This document shows positions 9,494 through 19,600 of a stretch of DNA of 22,422 bases, piece by piece. Source of the stretch: Hypsibius dujardini (taxonomy: Eukaryota > Tardigrada > Eutardigrada > Parachela > Hypsibiidae); assembly GCA_001579985.1 (NCBI GenBank), contig LRSR01004956.1, forward strand, positions 1 to 22,422, in the 5' to 3' direction. The notes below the pieces were generated by a model. That model made no database searches. It was not told where the DNA came from and worked only from the letters and a program-made list of their open reading frames with translations. The first letter of the stretch is position 1. Every line of letters starts with the position of its first letter. The translations under genes and the position numbers were made by a program.

Positions 9494-11982
9494 TCAAAAG
9501 AGCTTTACCAACTCAGCAAGCTCTTGATAAGATGTCCCTCCCACATCCAACGCAGTCCGAATCTTCCGCTGCCAGTTTCTCACTGCCTTCGTGTACGAAT
9601 TCTCCTTTCCTTCTTCGACTCCCATCACTTCTCGTAGCACGCTAGCAATCTCTTCACCTGGGACAATTCTTTGGCGCATAAGTCCCGTACCGTGAATTAG
9701 CTTTCCCACACCTTCCTCTTCCAACCACTCCGCATTGATCAGTTGGTCGGCGAACATCGGCCAAGCCACCACAGGCACTCCGTATGTTAAGGTCTCTAAC
9801 GCGCTATTCCATCCGCAATGGGTGACAAAGACCTTCGTAGCTGGATGAGCGAGGATTTCCTTTTGCGGAGCCCATGGAACGATTAGGAAATCACGACTGA
9901 CTGGGTCAGTGCCGATCTGTATGGCCGCTTGTAGTTTCGCTGGAAGATGGGCGTAATGCTCGGGCTAAAAAATGTAACAACGCTCGGGCTAAAAAATGTA
10001 ACAACGTGATCAGAAGCGAATATGTCTGTTTTCATGCTTGTGTTGTTCACATGCACTGCCGTTGTCTGTGTTTGTGTCTGTGTCTGTGTCTGTGTCTGTG
10101 TCTGTGTCTGTGTCTGTGTCTGTGTCTGTGTCTGTGTCTGTGTCTGTATCACGTCGTTCCACGTGTCTAGGCTCCTTACCTTGAGAGACCAGATGAAGGG
10201 CGCTTGAAGAAGCAACAAGGCTTCCCCAATCTCCTTGATCTCTTCCGGTATCGGTACGGCAATCGAGCCAAACGAAACATAAACTACCGACTGGTTTTGC
10301 TGACGATCCAACCACTTCTTAATCACCTCCTCCTCCGGCTTTTTCACGGTGCGTTGCTTGACCGACTCCGCAGCCAAGGGGCCAACACAAAACGTCCTCA
10401 TCTTCCCCATCTTTTCATGTCTCAAGAGTTCCGCAATCACTGCGTCCTCTGCTTCGCGAACCCCGTTCGCCACAATCCCACTGGCCAAATGCATGTTATG
10501 GCAGTTATCCATAAGCAGGTCCTTGTTTGCTTCAAGATTAATGTCCAGGAACTTCGAACCGACAGAACGGCGGACAAAATTGGGCGTGCATTTCGCCGAC
10601 AGCTAAGTTGAAGAGAAAAAAAGATTGCACTTACTGTAGCCCTCCCCTTCTACAGTGGAAGGTTTTGAAATATGATAAAAGAAAAATTGCCCAATTACAG
10701 CGTAAATGTGAAACAAAACTTGAAAATACACATACATACCAAAAAAATTATTTCACAATTATAACAACGTATTATGATGATTTTGATTTGTGTTGATGAT
10801 TCGAAGAACTACCGGGACTAATTGTAAGTGGATTTATTTTTCTGAAAAAGAAGACAAATTATCTATTTCTTATTGTTGTTTGTGCTGTACCGGTAATGTC
10901 TTTCTCTATCCACATGGGTTATATATGATGTGTCCTACACGCCGGTAAAAATTTGGCGTCAATTCGGTCAGCCTGAGGTTTTTGCCACATGTACTACACC
11001 CCTTCCACTACTGTCACCACCTTTTCACCCCTTTGCACTACAGTCACCCCATTCTTCCAAATCAAATATATAAAATAAAAAGAACATATATAGAATAAAA
11101 TAATGTCTCAAGTTATTAGGAAACTTGGCTGGAAGTTTCACTTTAATAAGGATGATATTGCAACCAACTTTAACCAATATTCTACTTGACGTTACTTACT
11201 CAAAAATGCATAAATACATTATGCAGACATCCCAGTTGAAAAATTATGAAATGAGTGACGTTTCTGGCAAGAAGATCGGAATATACTATCATAAACTCGT
11301 AAAATGCATTTGCAATCTCTCTGAACGCCCAAATGTAAATTAAGCAGAAATATGTAATTTAGTTATTCAACAATAGTTTCACTTTGCTTTTGTACGATGT
11401 TTTGAAAGAAGATGAAGAAAGTACCTTAAAACTTTCCGGGTCTTCCACATCAAGGGTGAGAAAGGCTAATGCCAACCAAGAATGTGACGAATTGAAGAGA
11501 TAAAACGGAACCCCGCGACTGTGCATCAAGGAAAGGGGTCCTCCCAAGAAATTATCCGCCATGACCACGTCGATCGGTTTAAAAATTCCCTCCCCTTCCA
11601 AGGTGAAAAGTTTCGGCTTGATTGTCTCATTTGTTTCGGATGGAGTACCGTTCACGTTGACTGGAACAGAGAGGAAAAATTCCCGCATAACTGGCAAAAC
11701 CTCTTCAAACAGTTTCCGTGCCGGATTTCCGTATTTGAAGTCGATGACATGCTTGTCTGGAATGTTTGCGGTTGTCTGGATGCCGGTTAAATGGACCGGT
11801 CCGTAGACTCCGTACTCGACATGGGCGATTTCCTCGCGGAGAGTTTTGAGGGTGTCCTCCGCGACGGCGAATGTGACGTGATGATGATGGGTCAGTTTCA
11901 CGCCAAGATGGAGAAGCGGAATGGCGTGGCCGTAGAGCGGCAAACTGGTCAGGAGGATGTGCTTCGGTTCGACGACGGCCAT
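9494..11982 (-). CDS. UDP-glycosyltransferase D, plant-type (PSPG box), three exons
   Basis: Exons on the minus strand are 11982-11425, 10602-10180 and 9964-9494, GT-AG and all in phase 0, giving 483 aa. This is a recent paralogue of UGT C with the same intron positions, His19, DVVMADNF motif and an intact 44-residue PSPG box ending FADQ. Exon 2 differs from C at about seven residues. Exon 3 differs at three, plus one extra C-terminal Phe. Exon 1 has one codon fewer, just after PDKH. The acceptor region of intron 2 is duplicated (9958-10005), and only the gene-distal AG gives an open frame. The middle of intron 1 (about 10941-11210) is unrelated to the equivalent part of C, although both ends of the intron match. 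The predicted role is the same as for C: a cytosolic UDP-glucose-dependent transferase with unknown acceptor. Confidence 0.94.
9958..10005 (-). repeat. Tandem duplication of the UGT D intron 2 splice acceptor
   Basis: A 24-base unit (GCTCGGGCTAAAAAA then TGTAACAAC) is present twice in perfect tandem, 9958-9981 and 9982-10005. UGT C has one copy. Each unit contains an acceptor AG with its pyrimidine tract. Splicing to the first AG met (exon from 9988) would add eight codons ending in TAG. The second (exon from 9964) gives the normal protein. Confidence 0.95.
10062..10148. repeat. (TGTCTG)n array in UGT D intron 2
   Basis: This is the homologous hexamer array to that in UGT C, of similar length and purity, within the 215-base intron 2. 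Confidence 0.95.
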
Positions 11983-12190
11983 TTTATTTCGCAGAGTAAA
12001 TTTTGTGAGTGTGAAAGAATGCACGGCTGTTTCACCTTGACGATGGGCGCACGCTGTGTCTGTGTGTCTGCCAACTGGTCTCTCAAACGTTACACAGCGG
12101 ATTTGCAAGGGGAAATGCAATGAGACGAGAATTTCGCCGTCTCAGCGAAGGCTTCTTTTATCTGATAATAATGTACTTGCAGTCCGATTG
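11983..12190 (-). promoter_or_regulatory. UGT D promoter and 5' UTR block
   Basis: This is the third copy of the shared upstream block, with TTATCTGATAA at 12158-12168. Similarity to C ends abruptly near 12188, which marks the edge of the duplicated unit. One extra T near 12001-12004 breaks the N-terminal extension that is open in C. Confidence 0.6.
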
Positions 12191-12444
12191 CATGTCAATA
12201 GCCCTTGCTGGGTACAATGTATTTATCAACGTACAATGTACAGCTATGGCGAGGGTACTTCTTCAGCCCACACTCACACCCACACGCCAAATCACCCATC
12301 ACATGCGCCCATCCGCAGCTGGGCTGCTTATGTTTCGTAGAAGGCAATATCAAGATTAGCTGTTTTCCACACACAAAGTACATTTAGAAAAACACTTTTT
12401 TACACAAAAACATTACAGACTATTGTCAGCACACCAAACAAATC
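12191..12444. other. Intergenic
   Basis: Unique sequence with a short CACACC-rich stretch (12270-12300). I see no gene. Confidence 0.4.
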
Positions 12445-12775
12445 ACTAATACTTGATGCGAGCATCCTTGTACGCAATGACTCCAGGGATACGTTTCGGA
12501 AGAGACAACTACGATTCCTCATAATATTCCAGAATAATCATTTTCTCTCACAGCTCAGGAACAAGACGCTCAATGTCGGCTAGTTTCGTCACCTCGTACT
12601 TGCGGAGCTCGGCCTTGTATATCCTCAGACAGTTTCGATAAGGCTGAGGTCAGGACGTTTCGGGGGCCAGAAGGGAGGAGCCATCTCGAGATTCTTCAAG
12701 AAGTTTATGGTGATCTTTAAAGTTGGTTGATTGGTTTAATTGCTTTACATCGCATTGCACCAGAGATAACTTTCA
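12445..12775 (-). mobile_element. Tc1/mariner transposase remnant (C-terminal end)
   Basis: On the minus strand, pieces of a Tc1-family DDE transposase can be read in order: a helix INFLKNLE, then WPPKRPDLSLIE (the conserved WPxxSPDLNPIE block holding the last catalytic acidic residue), a shifted frame KAELRKYEVTKLADIERL, and finally SLPKRIPGVIAYKDARIKY followed by TAG at 12447-12445. This is the usual C-terminal order. At least one frameshift and in-frame stops at two places (one plausibly a decayed Trp) show it is dead. I find no N-terminal half, and no terminal inverted repeats in the flanks. Confidence 0.85.
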
Positions 12776-13584
12776 GCTCGAAGCAGCGGCATTTTCTCAG
12801 TAAAAAAAACCCCCAAAGGAACATAAGCAATCAGTAAAAAATAAAAAGGGAAATAGGACGGGCGAAAATAAGAAAAAAACCAGTATTAGTACGCACTGTA
12901 TATTTAGGCAAAACAATGTAATAGCATTAAGCAAGTACTTTTTCACGCAGGAAAATTGGGTCCACTGTAATGACTCCAAGCTATTCTCAAAGGAATCAAT
13001 AGTTAAATAAGCTTCCGATAGCAAATGGAGATGATTCTATACTCGGTCAACAAGGTAGGCGAGAGATTGAGAAGAAGCCGACATGGGCGTTTCATTTTTG
13101 TCAAGAGTCCGGCAGTGCAGTTGAATTGCTCTCGGGTGGTCCATGATTTCCCAATCGGTCGGGTATTACGTGAAACAGCAGAAACGGCAGTAACTGGAAT
13201 GAAGTAGGGTCGAAAGAGCAACTCAAATGGAATTTGTGAAGATGAGCTTGTAGGCCAACACGAGAACCTGTTTCAGCCTCTGCAGGAAGAGAGGTCGCCA
13301 TCTAAGCTGCCTCAACCGGTGACAGTACCGCTTGCCCGACGAAACACCCGGTGTCCGGCCGATATTTAGAGTCCTTAGAATCTGAGTTGGTAACTAGCTT
13401 AACTGTGGCAGAATTCAGCTGGTTCAGCAGAGGTTTAGTCAGTTTGTTAAAGTCTAGGTTTAGTCAAAATTAAACTGTTGATGCAATATGAATTTGTGTC
13501 GCTTATATTTCTATTATACTTTCTTCGACAAACAAACAATAATGTACTTAGCCAAATGTTATACTTCAGTTTTAGTTTTAATTT
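12776..13584. other. Unassigned region
   Basis: On the plus strand the frame from 13025 stays open to about 13370 apart from one TAG at 13205, about 115 codons. The minus strand also has open frames of 60 to 75 codons. None shows a motif I recognise. This could be decayed element sequence or an unrecognised exon. Confidence 0.3.
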
Positions 13585-14960
13585 TAACTATTTTTGTGCT
13601 CCTTTTCTGTGCACAGCGTACCACAGAGTGATGAGTGGCATGGTATTGTGGTCCAACTGGGCACGCTTCTCCTGCAGCAGAGCCCACAAACCATTTTTCT
13701 TTCCGTGGTTTACTGACGCTCCATTCGTTATGATTGAGTTGATTTTGGGAAACAGGTTCCTGAAAGGCATGACGCGCTCTACTGCTGGTGCTGACCGACT
13801 GACTGACTGACTGATTGACTGACTAATCGATCCGGGGCTCCCTTCAAGGTCGGTTGCGCGAACCCCAGGAATATTAGGTTGTCAGATCCGTCAGCAAGGT
13901 CTGATCTGGTAGAGGGAAGGTCGGTTTGGAGGATGCTTTCCAGGAAGCTCTTCTGGCCCGCCGAATCACAGTACTGCAGGTCCTTTTCTGGTTGGAAAGG
14001 CTTAAACTCGACTAAAGGGTCTGCCGTCTGGCCCATCAGAGAGGCAATTTTGCGGGAGGAGTACGAAAAAGCCTGTGAACACAAAACATGAAGATATGAT
14101 GTAATATTATTCCACAATCACATTCACACTGTAACTAAGTAGGGCTTTTTTAAGGAAACCAGCGCTCTAATAAAGTTTAGTAACTTAGCTCTTAAATTAT
14201 ATATTATATTACATTTGTTTATCATTTTGGCTTGAATTCAACTTATTAATAAACAGCACACAATTTGAAGAATCGATATTGTTCCTCTCTTGGCGTCACT
14301 GTACACCGTATACATGCTATCGGTAACCAGTGTGCCAAGACGTCGTTGTTCCTTCTGCAGGTATGACGTAAACAGATTAGCTTCCACATGCTCATTCTGG
14401 CTCATGGCGCTTCGCTAGTCTTGCTGGACACAGATCAGGTGCTTGTCGCCGGAGACATAGTTCTCCCTTGACGTATATGGCTTCTCCCCTCCAGACTCTT
14501 TGCAGTACGCGTCAGTTTTGGCGCGGTAGCTCTGCTGCCTGGCAACCTCCTGATTTTTGAAGCAGATCTTGCAGCGGTAAATCTTGTGGCTCCCCTTGGT
14601 TGCGGAAGACACCAACTTGAAGCAAGATTCAACTGCCTCCACCGCAGTCTGGAGAGGAGATTGCTCTTCTGGTTTGGACAAATCGGATTGAAGGTAGTCA
14701 TCTTTGCCAGACACCAAATGAAGAATCAAACGATTTAAATTAGTGATCGATATATTTACCGCTGATCATGCAAACAAGAAACCATTATCGTACGAAAATG
14801 GTCTCCCCTATTTATTGCGGCTCACTGATTGAATCCACACGGGACACAGATTGAGTGTCGTTGGGAGCGTCCTCATCAGTGGTTTTGGCCTTTTTAGAGG
14901 GCCGGAGTGCAAACATGGAGCTAATGTCTTGCTGTTCAAGTTTGCGGGAGGAGGCATCAT
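13585..14960 (-). pseudogene. Degenerate hAT-derived (ZNF862/DUF4371-like) gene
   Basis: Parts of one protein lie in order on the minus strand. Exon 1 (to 14826) reads KLEQQDISSMF then SKKAKTTDEDAP. A donor at 14825 joins in phase to exon 2 from 14701 (DYLQSDLSKPEEQ, then the possible zinc-binding YRCKICFKN). Exon 2 meets a TAG after HLICVQQD, yet the same frame continues for 60 more codons. A further exon from 14072 reads YSSRKIASLMGQ. A last piece at 13770-13588 carries TNGASV, GLWALLQEK and LWYAVHR, matching the TDGASV and CAVHR blocks of hAT-type transposase-derived proteins. The usual Asp is Asn and the Cys is Tyr. Internal stops and a frame change near the GACT microsatellite at 13797-13823 suggest a dead gene, although the splice sites persist. 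Confidence 0.6.
13797..13823. repeat. (GACT)n microsatellite
   Basis: Tandem GACT units lie between the third and last recognisable pieces of the hAT-like relic, where the reading frame changes. Confidence 0.85.
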
Positions 14961-15433
14961 GATTCACACAAACGTGAAACACTGAAACTTGCTAGCTTGA
15001 AAATCGAGAAGAAAGGTCACAATGGGAATATTAAAAATGCAAAACGCAAAAAATGCAAAACGTTGAACGCTCGTGATCTTTCTGCACTCTCTCTGCGCAT
15101 TCTGGCTACAACTCTGGAGTCATTAAATTCGAGCCGCCTGCTTTTGTTGGAGGTGGCTAAACTCGCCTCCCCTCTTTGTGAAACTTGTGGTCATTCACGG
15201 CGATTTACGGTGTGTTGATTTACAGCTACTAACTTTCTCGCTCCTCTTCTTTCCTTAATGAAAAATTTCCCATGTACTTTGCCCACACGGCTCACCAATC
15301 ACGTCATGCTTGGCACGCCGGCAGGAGCACACGAATGAGTCAACTGGCAACAAATACACGTCACTTCTCTTTTCCAACCTTTTTTGCCAATTTCGAACAA
15401 TTTCAACTGATAAAAAAATAATAATCCCACACG
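14961..15433. other. Spacer upstream of the SelK homologue
   Basis: This lies between the 5' end of the hAT-like relic (minus) and SelK (plus) and should hold the SelK promoter. A 73-codon plus-strand frame (14997-15218) has no recognisable motif. No clear TATA box is seen. Confidence 0.4.
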
Positions 15434-16575
15434 ATGCCTTACGTTTCTGGTGGTAAGTTATTTTTCCAAGTTTGCGCCTTTTTAACCCAAATTTGGAGAT
15501 TTCCCAATACGCCTTCGATATCGCCTTTCTTTTTTTGTTTGAAGGAGAAATATCCAACTCCAGACCATGGACTGTTCGACGAGTTCTCGACGCCTTCTGG
15601 TCCTTTATATTCGGGATTGTGTTCTTGTAAGGCTTTCTAAATATTTTGTTTGCGTGAAGTAATCTGTGACTCTGAGATGATATCTTATTTTCGCGTCCTT
15701 TTTACAGCATAAAGACACTTCTATCGGTGCGTCCAATCAATCAATCAATCAAGCGGCCGTTCCGCTCTTTTTATCGCCGTTCCGCTGTGTGGCCTACTTT
15801 TTCCCCGATCGTTTGAATGTTGTGATAAATGTTGTTGTAGTTTCTGCTTGGCGATACCCCCAGTAGAGGCGGAGCACGAAGCTACGGAAGTGGTGGCTTT
15901 ACATCTGGCTCAAGGTACTAGTCAATTTATAAAGATTTTATGCAGTATGGACACTGCTGACTTTCCATTTCCAAAGTCATGAGTTCCGGTTGTCTGATTT
16001 TCTTTTTTTTGCGTATAGGACCACCGTACCAGGTCGGAGGATAGGCGGAATTGCCCGCTCGGGAGGTGTGTAGCGAATGAGCGATGTACCTGCTTGTTTG
16101 TGTTTTGTCTATATGTCTGTCTGTTTTGAATGTCTGTCTGTGTGTCAGTCAGTCTTCCGTTTATCTCTATGATGTATCTAGCTGCCTCACCGTCTGTCCG
16201 CCAATCTGTCTGTCTGTACGTTCATCTATCTGTCGGTTTGTCCGTCTGTCTCTCTGTGTGACTGTCCATCTTCGTTCCTTGTCTGTCATTGACTATGATC
16301 TGTGTGCGACCTCTGTGATTTGTCTGTTTTCATGCCTGTCTGTCATTTAGTTTATGTTTGTTGGTAGTTTTGCTGTGTCTTCGTTTGCCTTTCGAAAAGT
16401 TGTGTTGCTTGCCTGTCTGTCTGCCTGCCTGCTTAATGCCTGCCTTCCTTCTTGACTTTCGTCTGTTTGTGTTTTCTGTTTGTCTGTCTGTTGGTCAGCA
16501 TGTTTAATAGGAGAGCTTTTTACACGTTCAGGTGCTGCGCCACCTTCTTGTGGAGCGTCCGGTGGATGCGGCTAG
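15434..16575 (+). CDS. Selenoprotein K homologue with Cys in place of Sec, six exons
   Basis: Exons are 15434-15452, 15545-15626, 15708-15726, 15841-15914, 16019-16065 and 16532-16575. All are GT-AG and together total exactly 285 bases (94 aa, the length of human SELENOK). The start MPYVSGG matches the SelK N-terminus. Residues about 20-43 form the single membrane helix (FWSFIFGIVFF then KTLL). The tail from 44 is rich in Gly, Ser and Arg and includes PGRRIGGI, the counterpart of the PRRMGRI block. The protein ends GGCG. Residue 93 is TGC (Cys) where vertebrates have UGA-encoded Sec in GGUGR, and a second Cys is at 87. SelK is a small ER membrane protein linked to ER-associated degradation and to DHHC6-dependent palmitoylation. 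With TGC no SECIS element is needed. Exon 3 is only 19 bases long, and intron 5 carries a TGTC-rich tract. Confidence 0.94.
16101..16495. repeat. Degenerate TGTC tract in SelK intron 5
   Basis: Tetranucleotide TGTC/TGCC units with many interruptions fill most of the 466-base last intron of the SelK homologue. Frames here (such as 16084-16350) are artefacts of the repeat. Confidence 0.85.
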
Positions 16576-16679
16576 GGAATTTCACTGACTGCTGAACCCG
16601 ATTCCATAGGACTGTCTTGTCTTTTTCACACCCCTTTGTGGGAAGATTTTAAGCAAGTTCTCAGTATGAAGTTCTTTCA

Positions 16680-18199
16680 ATGGCGGCTGTCGGTGGATGG
16701 GAATCTGGGAAGGTGGACCACCTAACCGCTACCACACTAAATCGTGCCCTATGTTTGGCGGTGTCTGATACGAACCGCCATTTTTCTACTAAACTTCCTC
16801 ACAAGAAATGTTTGCAGTTATGCTTTCTTAGAAAAAATAAAAATACTTTCTGCAACTCTGGATAAGTTTCCCTCAAGTTTTAGTTTCGTCTGTCTAGCTG
16901 TCTGTCTGTCTGTCTTTCCGTCTCTTGCCTGCCTGCCTGTCTGTATTTCTGTCTATGCCTGTTTGTTTGTCTCTCTGCCTGCACATCTCTGCGAGTGTCT
17001 TTCCGTCTTAGTGTCCAAAAATTTTTCTGCTTGTCAAGGCAGCGCCTGCTAGAGGATGGCTCATTTCTACCCTGCCAGCAAATTATTACGACTCTGCATT
17101 GTTTGTTGTCTGAAAGAACCACGAAGAACTCGACGGTTGTTCGGTCACTGCAGACCAAGCATCAGATCGAGAGTTGGTTTGCGTGCCATTTACCGAAAAC
17201 GTTTTACGAAGAGTATTTTGAAGAGAATGGAACCGGAAAACGTATACTACTTAAAGGTGAGTCATTTTTTTGATATTTTTCATTTCTAATGCTTGCTTGC
17301 ATCGTCTTTATTTCGTAAATTTAATTTAATTTTCTTCAATAATCTCCTGACCGAAATTAGTTTTCATTCCAACGGAAACAACAGACAATTTTAACTTGCT
17401 GTGAGGGCAAAGATAGACAAGTTGTAAACAGTAGCGGTTGTCCAACAATTAGCTATACCGGTACACCTGGCTGCAGACATGGGAAAACATTTTAGTGAAA
17501 CTGCTGAAATATTTTTATACTATTTTATTATGTTTATGTTTTATTATTATTTTGTTTATTATTACTGTCGAATATTTTATTGTTAATACTATCAAACATT
17601 GTATTATTTTATTATTTTATTATTTTATTATTTTATTATTTATTTTTATGTTTATTATTGTTGGAAAATGTTTTATTGAAATTGATTTTCGGATAGGGTG
17701 GTGGGGTTGCAGTTCGTCTAGATGGTATTACTTGTAGCCGCTGCAGTTATCCCCAGTCAAGAGGGCACGATAGTGGAACAATTGCATGAATTGCCGTTTT
17801 TTAATAATGCCACGTTGGCGGGGGAAGAGGTGGAACTATTGCGGGCGACCGAGTTGCCGCGTTTAGTTCGGGTGGCAAGTAGGGAAAGTAGACAGGCATG
17901 CGAAGAAGCAGAAAGAAAGACAGAAAGAAAGAAAGACGGTTGATAGGCAGACAGACGAATAAGCATTGATATACAAACAGCCGAACAGAATTGCTGCAAG
18001 CAAGCAGACAGGTGAATTGACAAACAGATAGACAAACAAACATACAGACAGCCAGCCAGACAGACAGACACGAGCAGACAGTTAATAATTTAGTACAGTA
18101 TTACTTACGACTGCAGTATTGTGATCCGACTGTCGCTGTTTTGTAGGTGGATTGTCCGCAAGCACGGCACTTGGTGACGTTACTTTCGCCCTTTTTTAG
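16680..18199 (+). CDS. Unidentified multi-exon gene (5' end uncertain)
   Basis: Three exons join in phase: 17043-17256 (or from 17039), 17747-17878 and 18147-18199, all GT-AG with phase 1 junctions, ending in TAG at 18197-18199. The first reads RLLEDGSFLPCQQ and later HLPKTFYEEYFEENGTGKR. The second is acidic and Leu-rich (EGTIVEQLHELPFFNN, then GEEVELLRATELPRL). The last gives SGLSASTALGDVTFALF. A likely first coding exon begins at ATG 16680 (MAAVGGWESGK), but the join to the next exon is unclear: the donor AAG|GTGGAC after codon 11 fits in phase. I do not recognise the family, and the protein would be about 140 to 200 aa. It follows SelK by about 100 bases on the same strand. The donor at 17879 (GTAGGG) is weak, so exon 2 may end elsewhere. 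Confidence 0.45.
16890..17005. repeat. TGTC-type tract
   Basis: Runs of TGTC/TGCC units lie immediately upstream of the exon at 17043, in the presumed first intron of the unidentified gene. Confidence 0.8.
17495..17690. repeat. AT-rich (TTTAT)n stretch
   Basis: Repeated ATTTTATT units lie within the intron between exons 17043-17256 and 17747-17878 of the unidentified gene. Confidence 0.7.
17900..18075. repeat. CAGA-type tract
   Basis: Degenerate CAGA/GAAA tetranucleotides lie in the proposed intron 17879-18146. This is the complement-strand version of the TGTC tracts. Confidence 0.85.
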
Positions 18200-18877
18200 T
18201 CATTTTTCATGAGAAACGCATGTTTTTATCGTAATTCGGGATGTCAAGTGATGCTGCTTGTCGAGGGGCCTGCGCTACCTGGAAAGTCAGTCAGGTAGGA
18301 TACCATTTCGACGGTCTCATCGTTATCAAGTGCCCCGACCCTCTCCCTTGTGGGGGGGGGGGCATGTAAACGGATTAGCGGAACGAAGACTTCCAATTTC
18401 AAGAGAACGGTTAGAAACTCTGTTTATCCGCAGCACTAACTAAGCAGAATAAAATAGTAGACCGGTGGCCCACCGGAATCCACTGCCGCCTGAATCTAAA
18501 CGGTCATCAGTACCTTCATCGTGAGAAACTATTCTCATTGAAGTATAGCAAAGATATTGTGCCATCGTGCAGAATTCATAAATTTTGACTAGAGTTGCCC
18601 ATCGCTTCGCTGTTTCCTTGCACAACGGAGACCGTCGTTACATATCATAATATATCCGACGGTTATGGGAACCTCGTATGAGATAGAGTTCGATTTCATT
18701 CCGGCACTTGATACGCCTCCTGCAGGAGATTGTCTAGATGTCAGGTGGACCCACATTTTTACTCTGACTGAAGCAGCCTTGCGCCCACATATAAACTGAA
18801 ACGTAAACATCGCTATGGTAATATTTTAAAATGTACAATTTCAACAATGTGTAAACCTCAATGTATTTACACAAAAG
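18200..18877. other. Convergent intergenic region
   Basis: This lies between the 3' ends of the plus-strand unidentified gene and the minus-strand F-box gene. It has a run of 11 to 12 G residues around 18352-18362. Two 60 to 75 codon frames (18258-18443 plus, 18589-18810 minus) have no motif I can name. The minus one begins near a good acceptor (TTTACGTTTCAG), so an extra F-box gene exon cannot be excluded. Confidence 0.4.
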
Positions 18878-19555
18878 TCAAAACAGAGATTCCAGATAGT
18901 TATGGTGATCGATAAAATCTGTAGTAGAACACTTCCAATTTCCCGTGGAAAGGCGGACAACGTCGCTGGCCGTCTGCCGGAGATCGAGGACGCACTCGGT
19001 GTAGTTTTCCTCCGCGTGCCGTTTCAGGATCCGCACATTGTCAAGGCGAACCTTCTTCACGCTTGACGGAAGATCCCGTAAAACAGACGTCTGAACTTGT
19101 CCGTTCTGGAAGGTGAGACTGCGAAGCAACGGACAGATTTCCGTCAGGACGGTCTTCAATTCCGGCCAGAAAATGTGGGAGTGGTTGCAGAGGCCATCGC
19201 TCAAGACCAGCGAACGCGTTCGTCGATCGAGAAACTGCGAGATCCACTTGCCCAGTGCGTGACCGTAGGCTTGCAGGGCGGAACTGGAATTGGAGCAGGC
19301 GGTGCGGGCGAAGGAGTTGCCGAGAGCTGTCTGCCATGCAGACTCAATGTTGGAGAGGTCCACGAGGACTTGGCGTTTGGTCGCAGGATCCTGGACCGCG
19401 TCGTTCCAATATTTACAAACACTAAAAATTGATGATCATTAGTCATTCACTGATTTGGCAATTAGACAGGCATCTAAAAACCAATTAAAAAGGGAAAGAT
19501 GGATAGCCAGACACAGACTGACAGAGGCAGACAGACAGATAAACTACAAGCAGGC

Positions 19556-19600
<45 letters not shown>

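Noticed and set aside
13025-13370. A plus-strand gene of about 115 codons
   Set aside because: It is interrupted by TAG at 13205, and no motif or splice site resolves the break.
16576-16680. A SECIS element after the SelK stop
   Set aside because: The Sec position is TGC, so none is needed, and I saw no clear SECIS core in the short downstream stretch.
18589-18810. Extra 3' exon of the F-box gene
   Set aside because: There is a good acceptor nearby, but no donor in exon 2 gives a convincing join, and exon 2 already ends with an in-frame stop.
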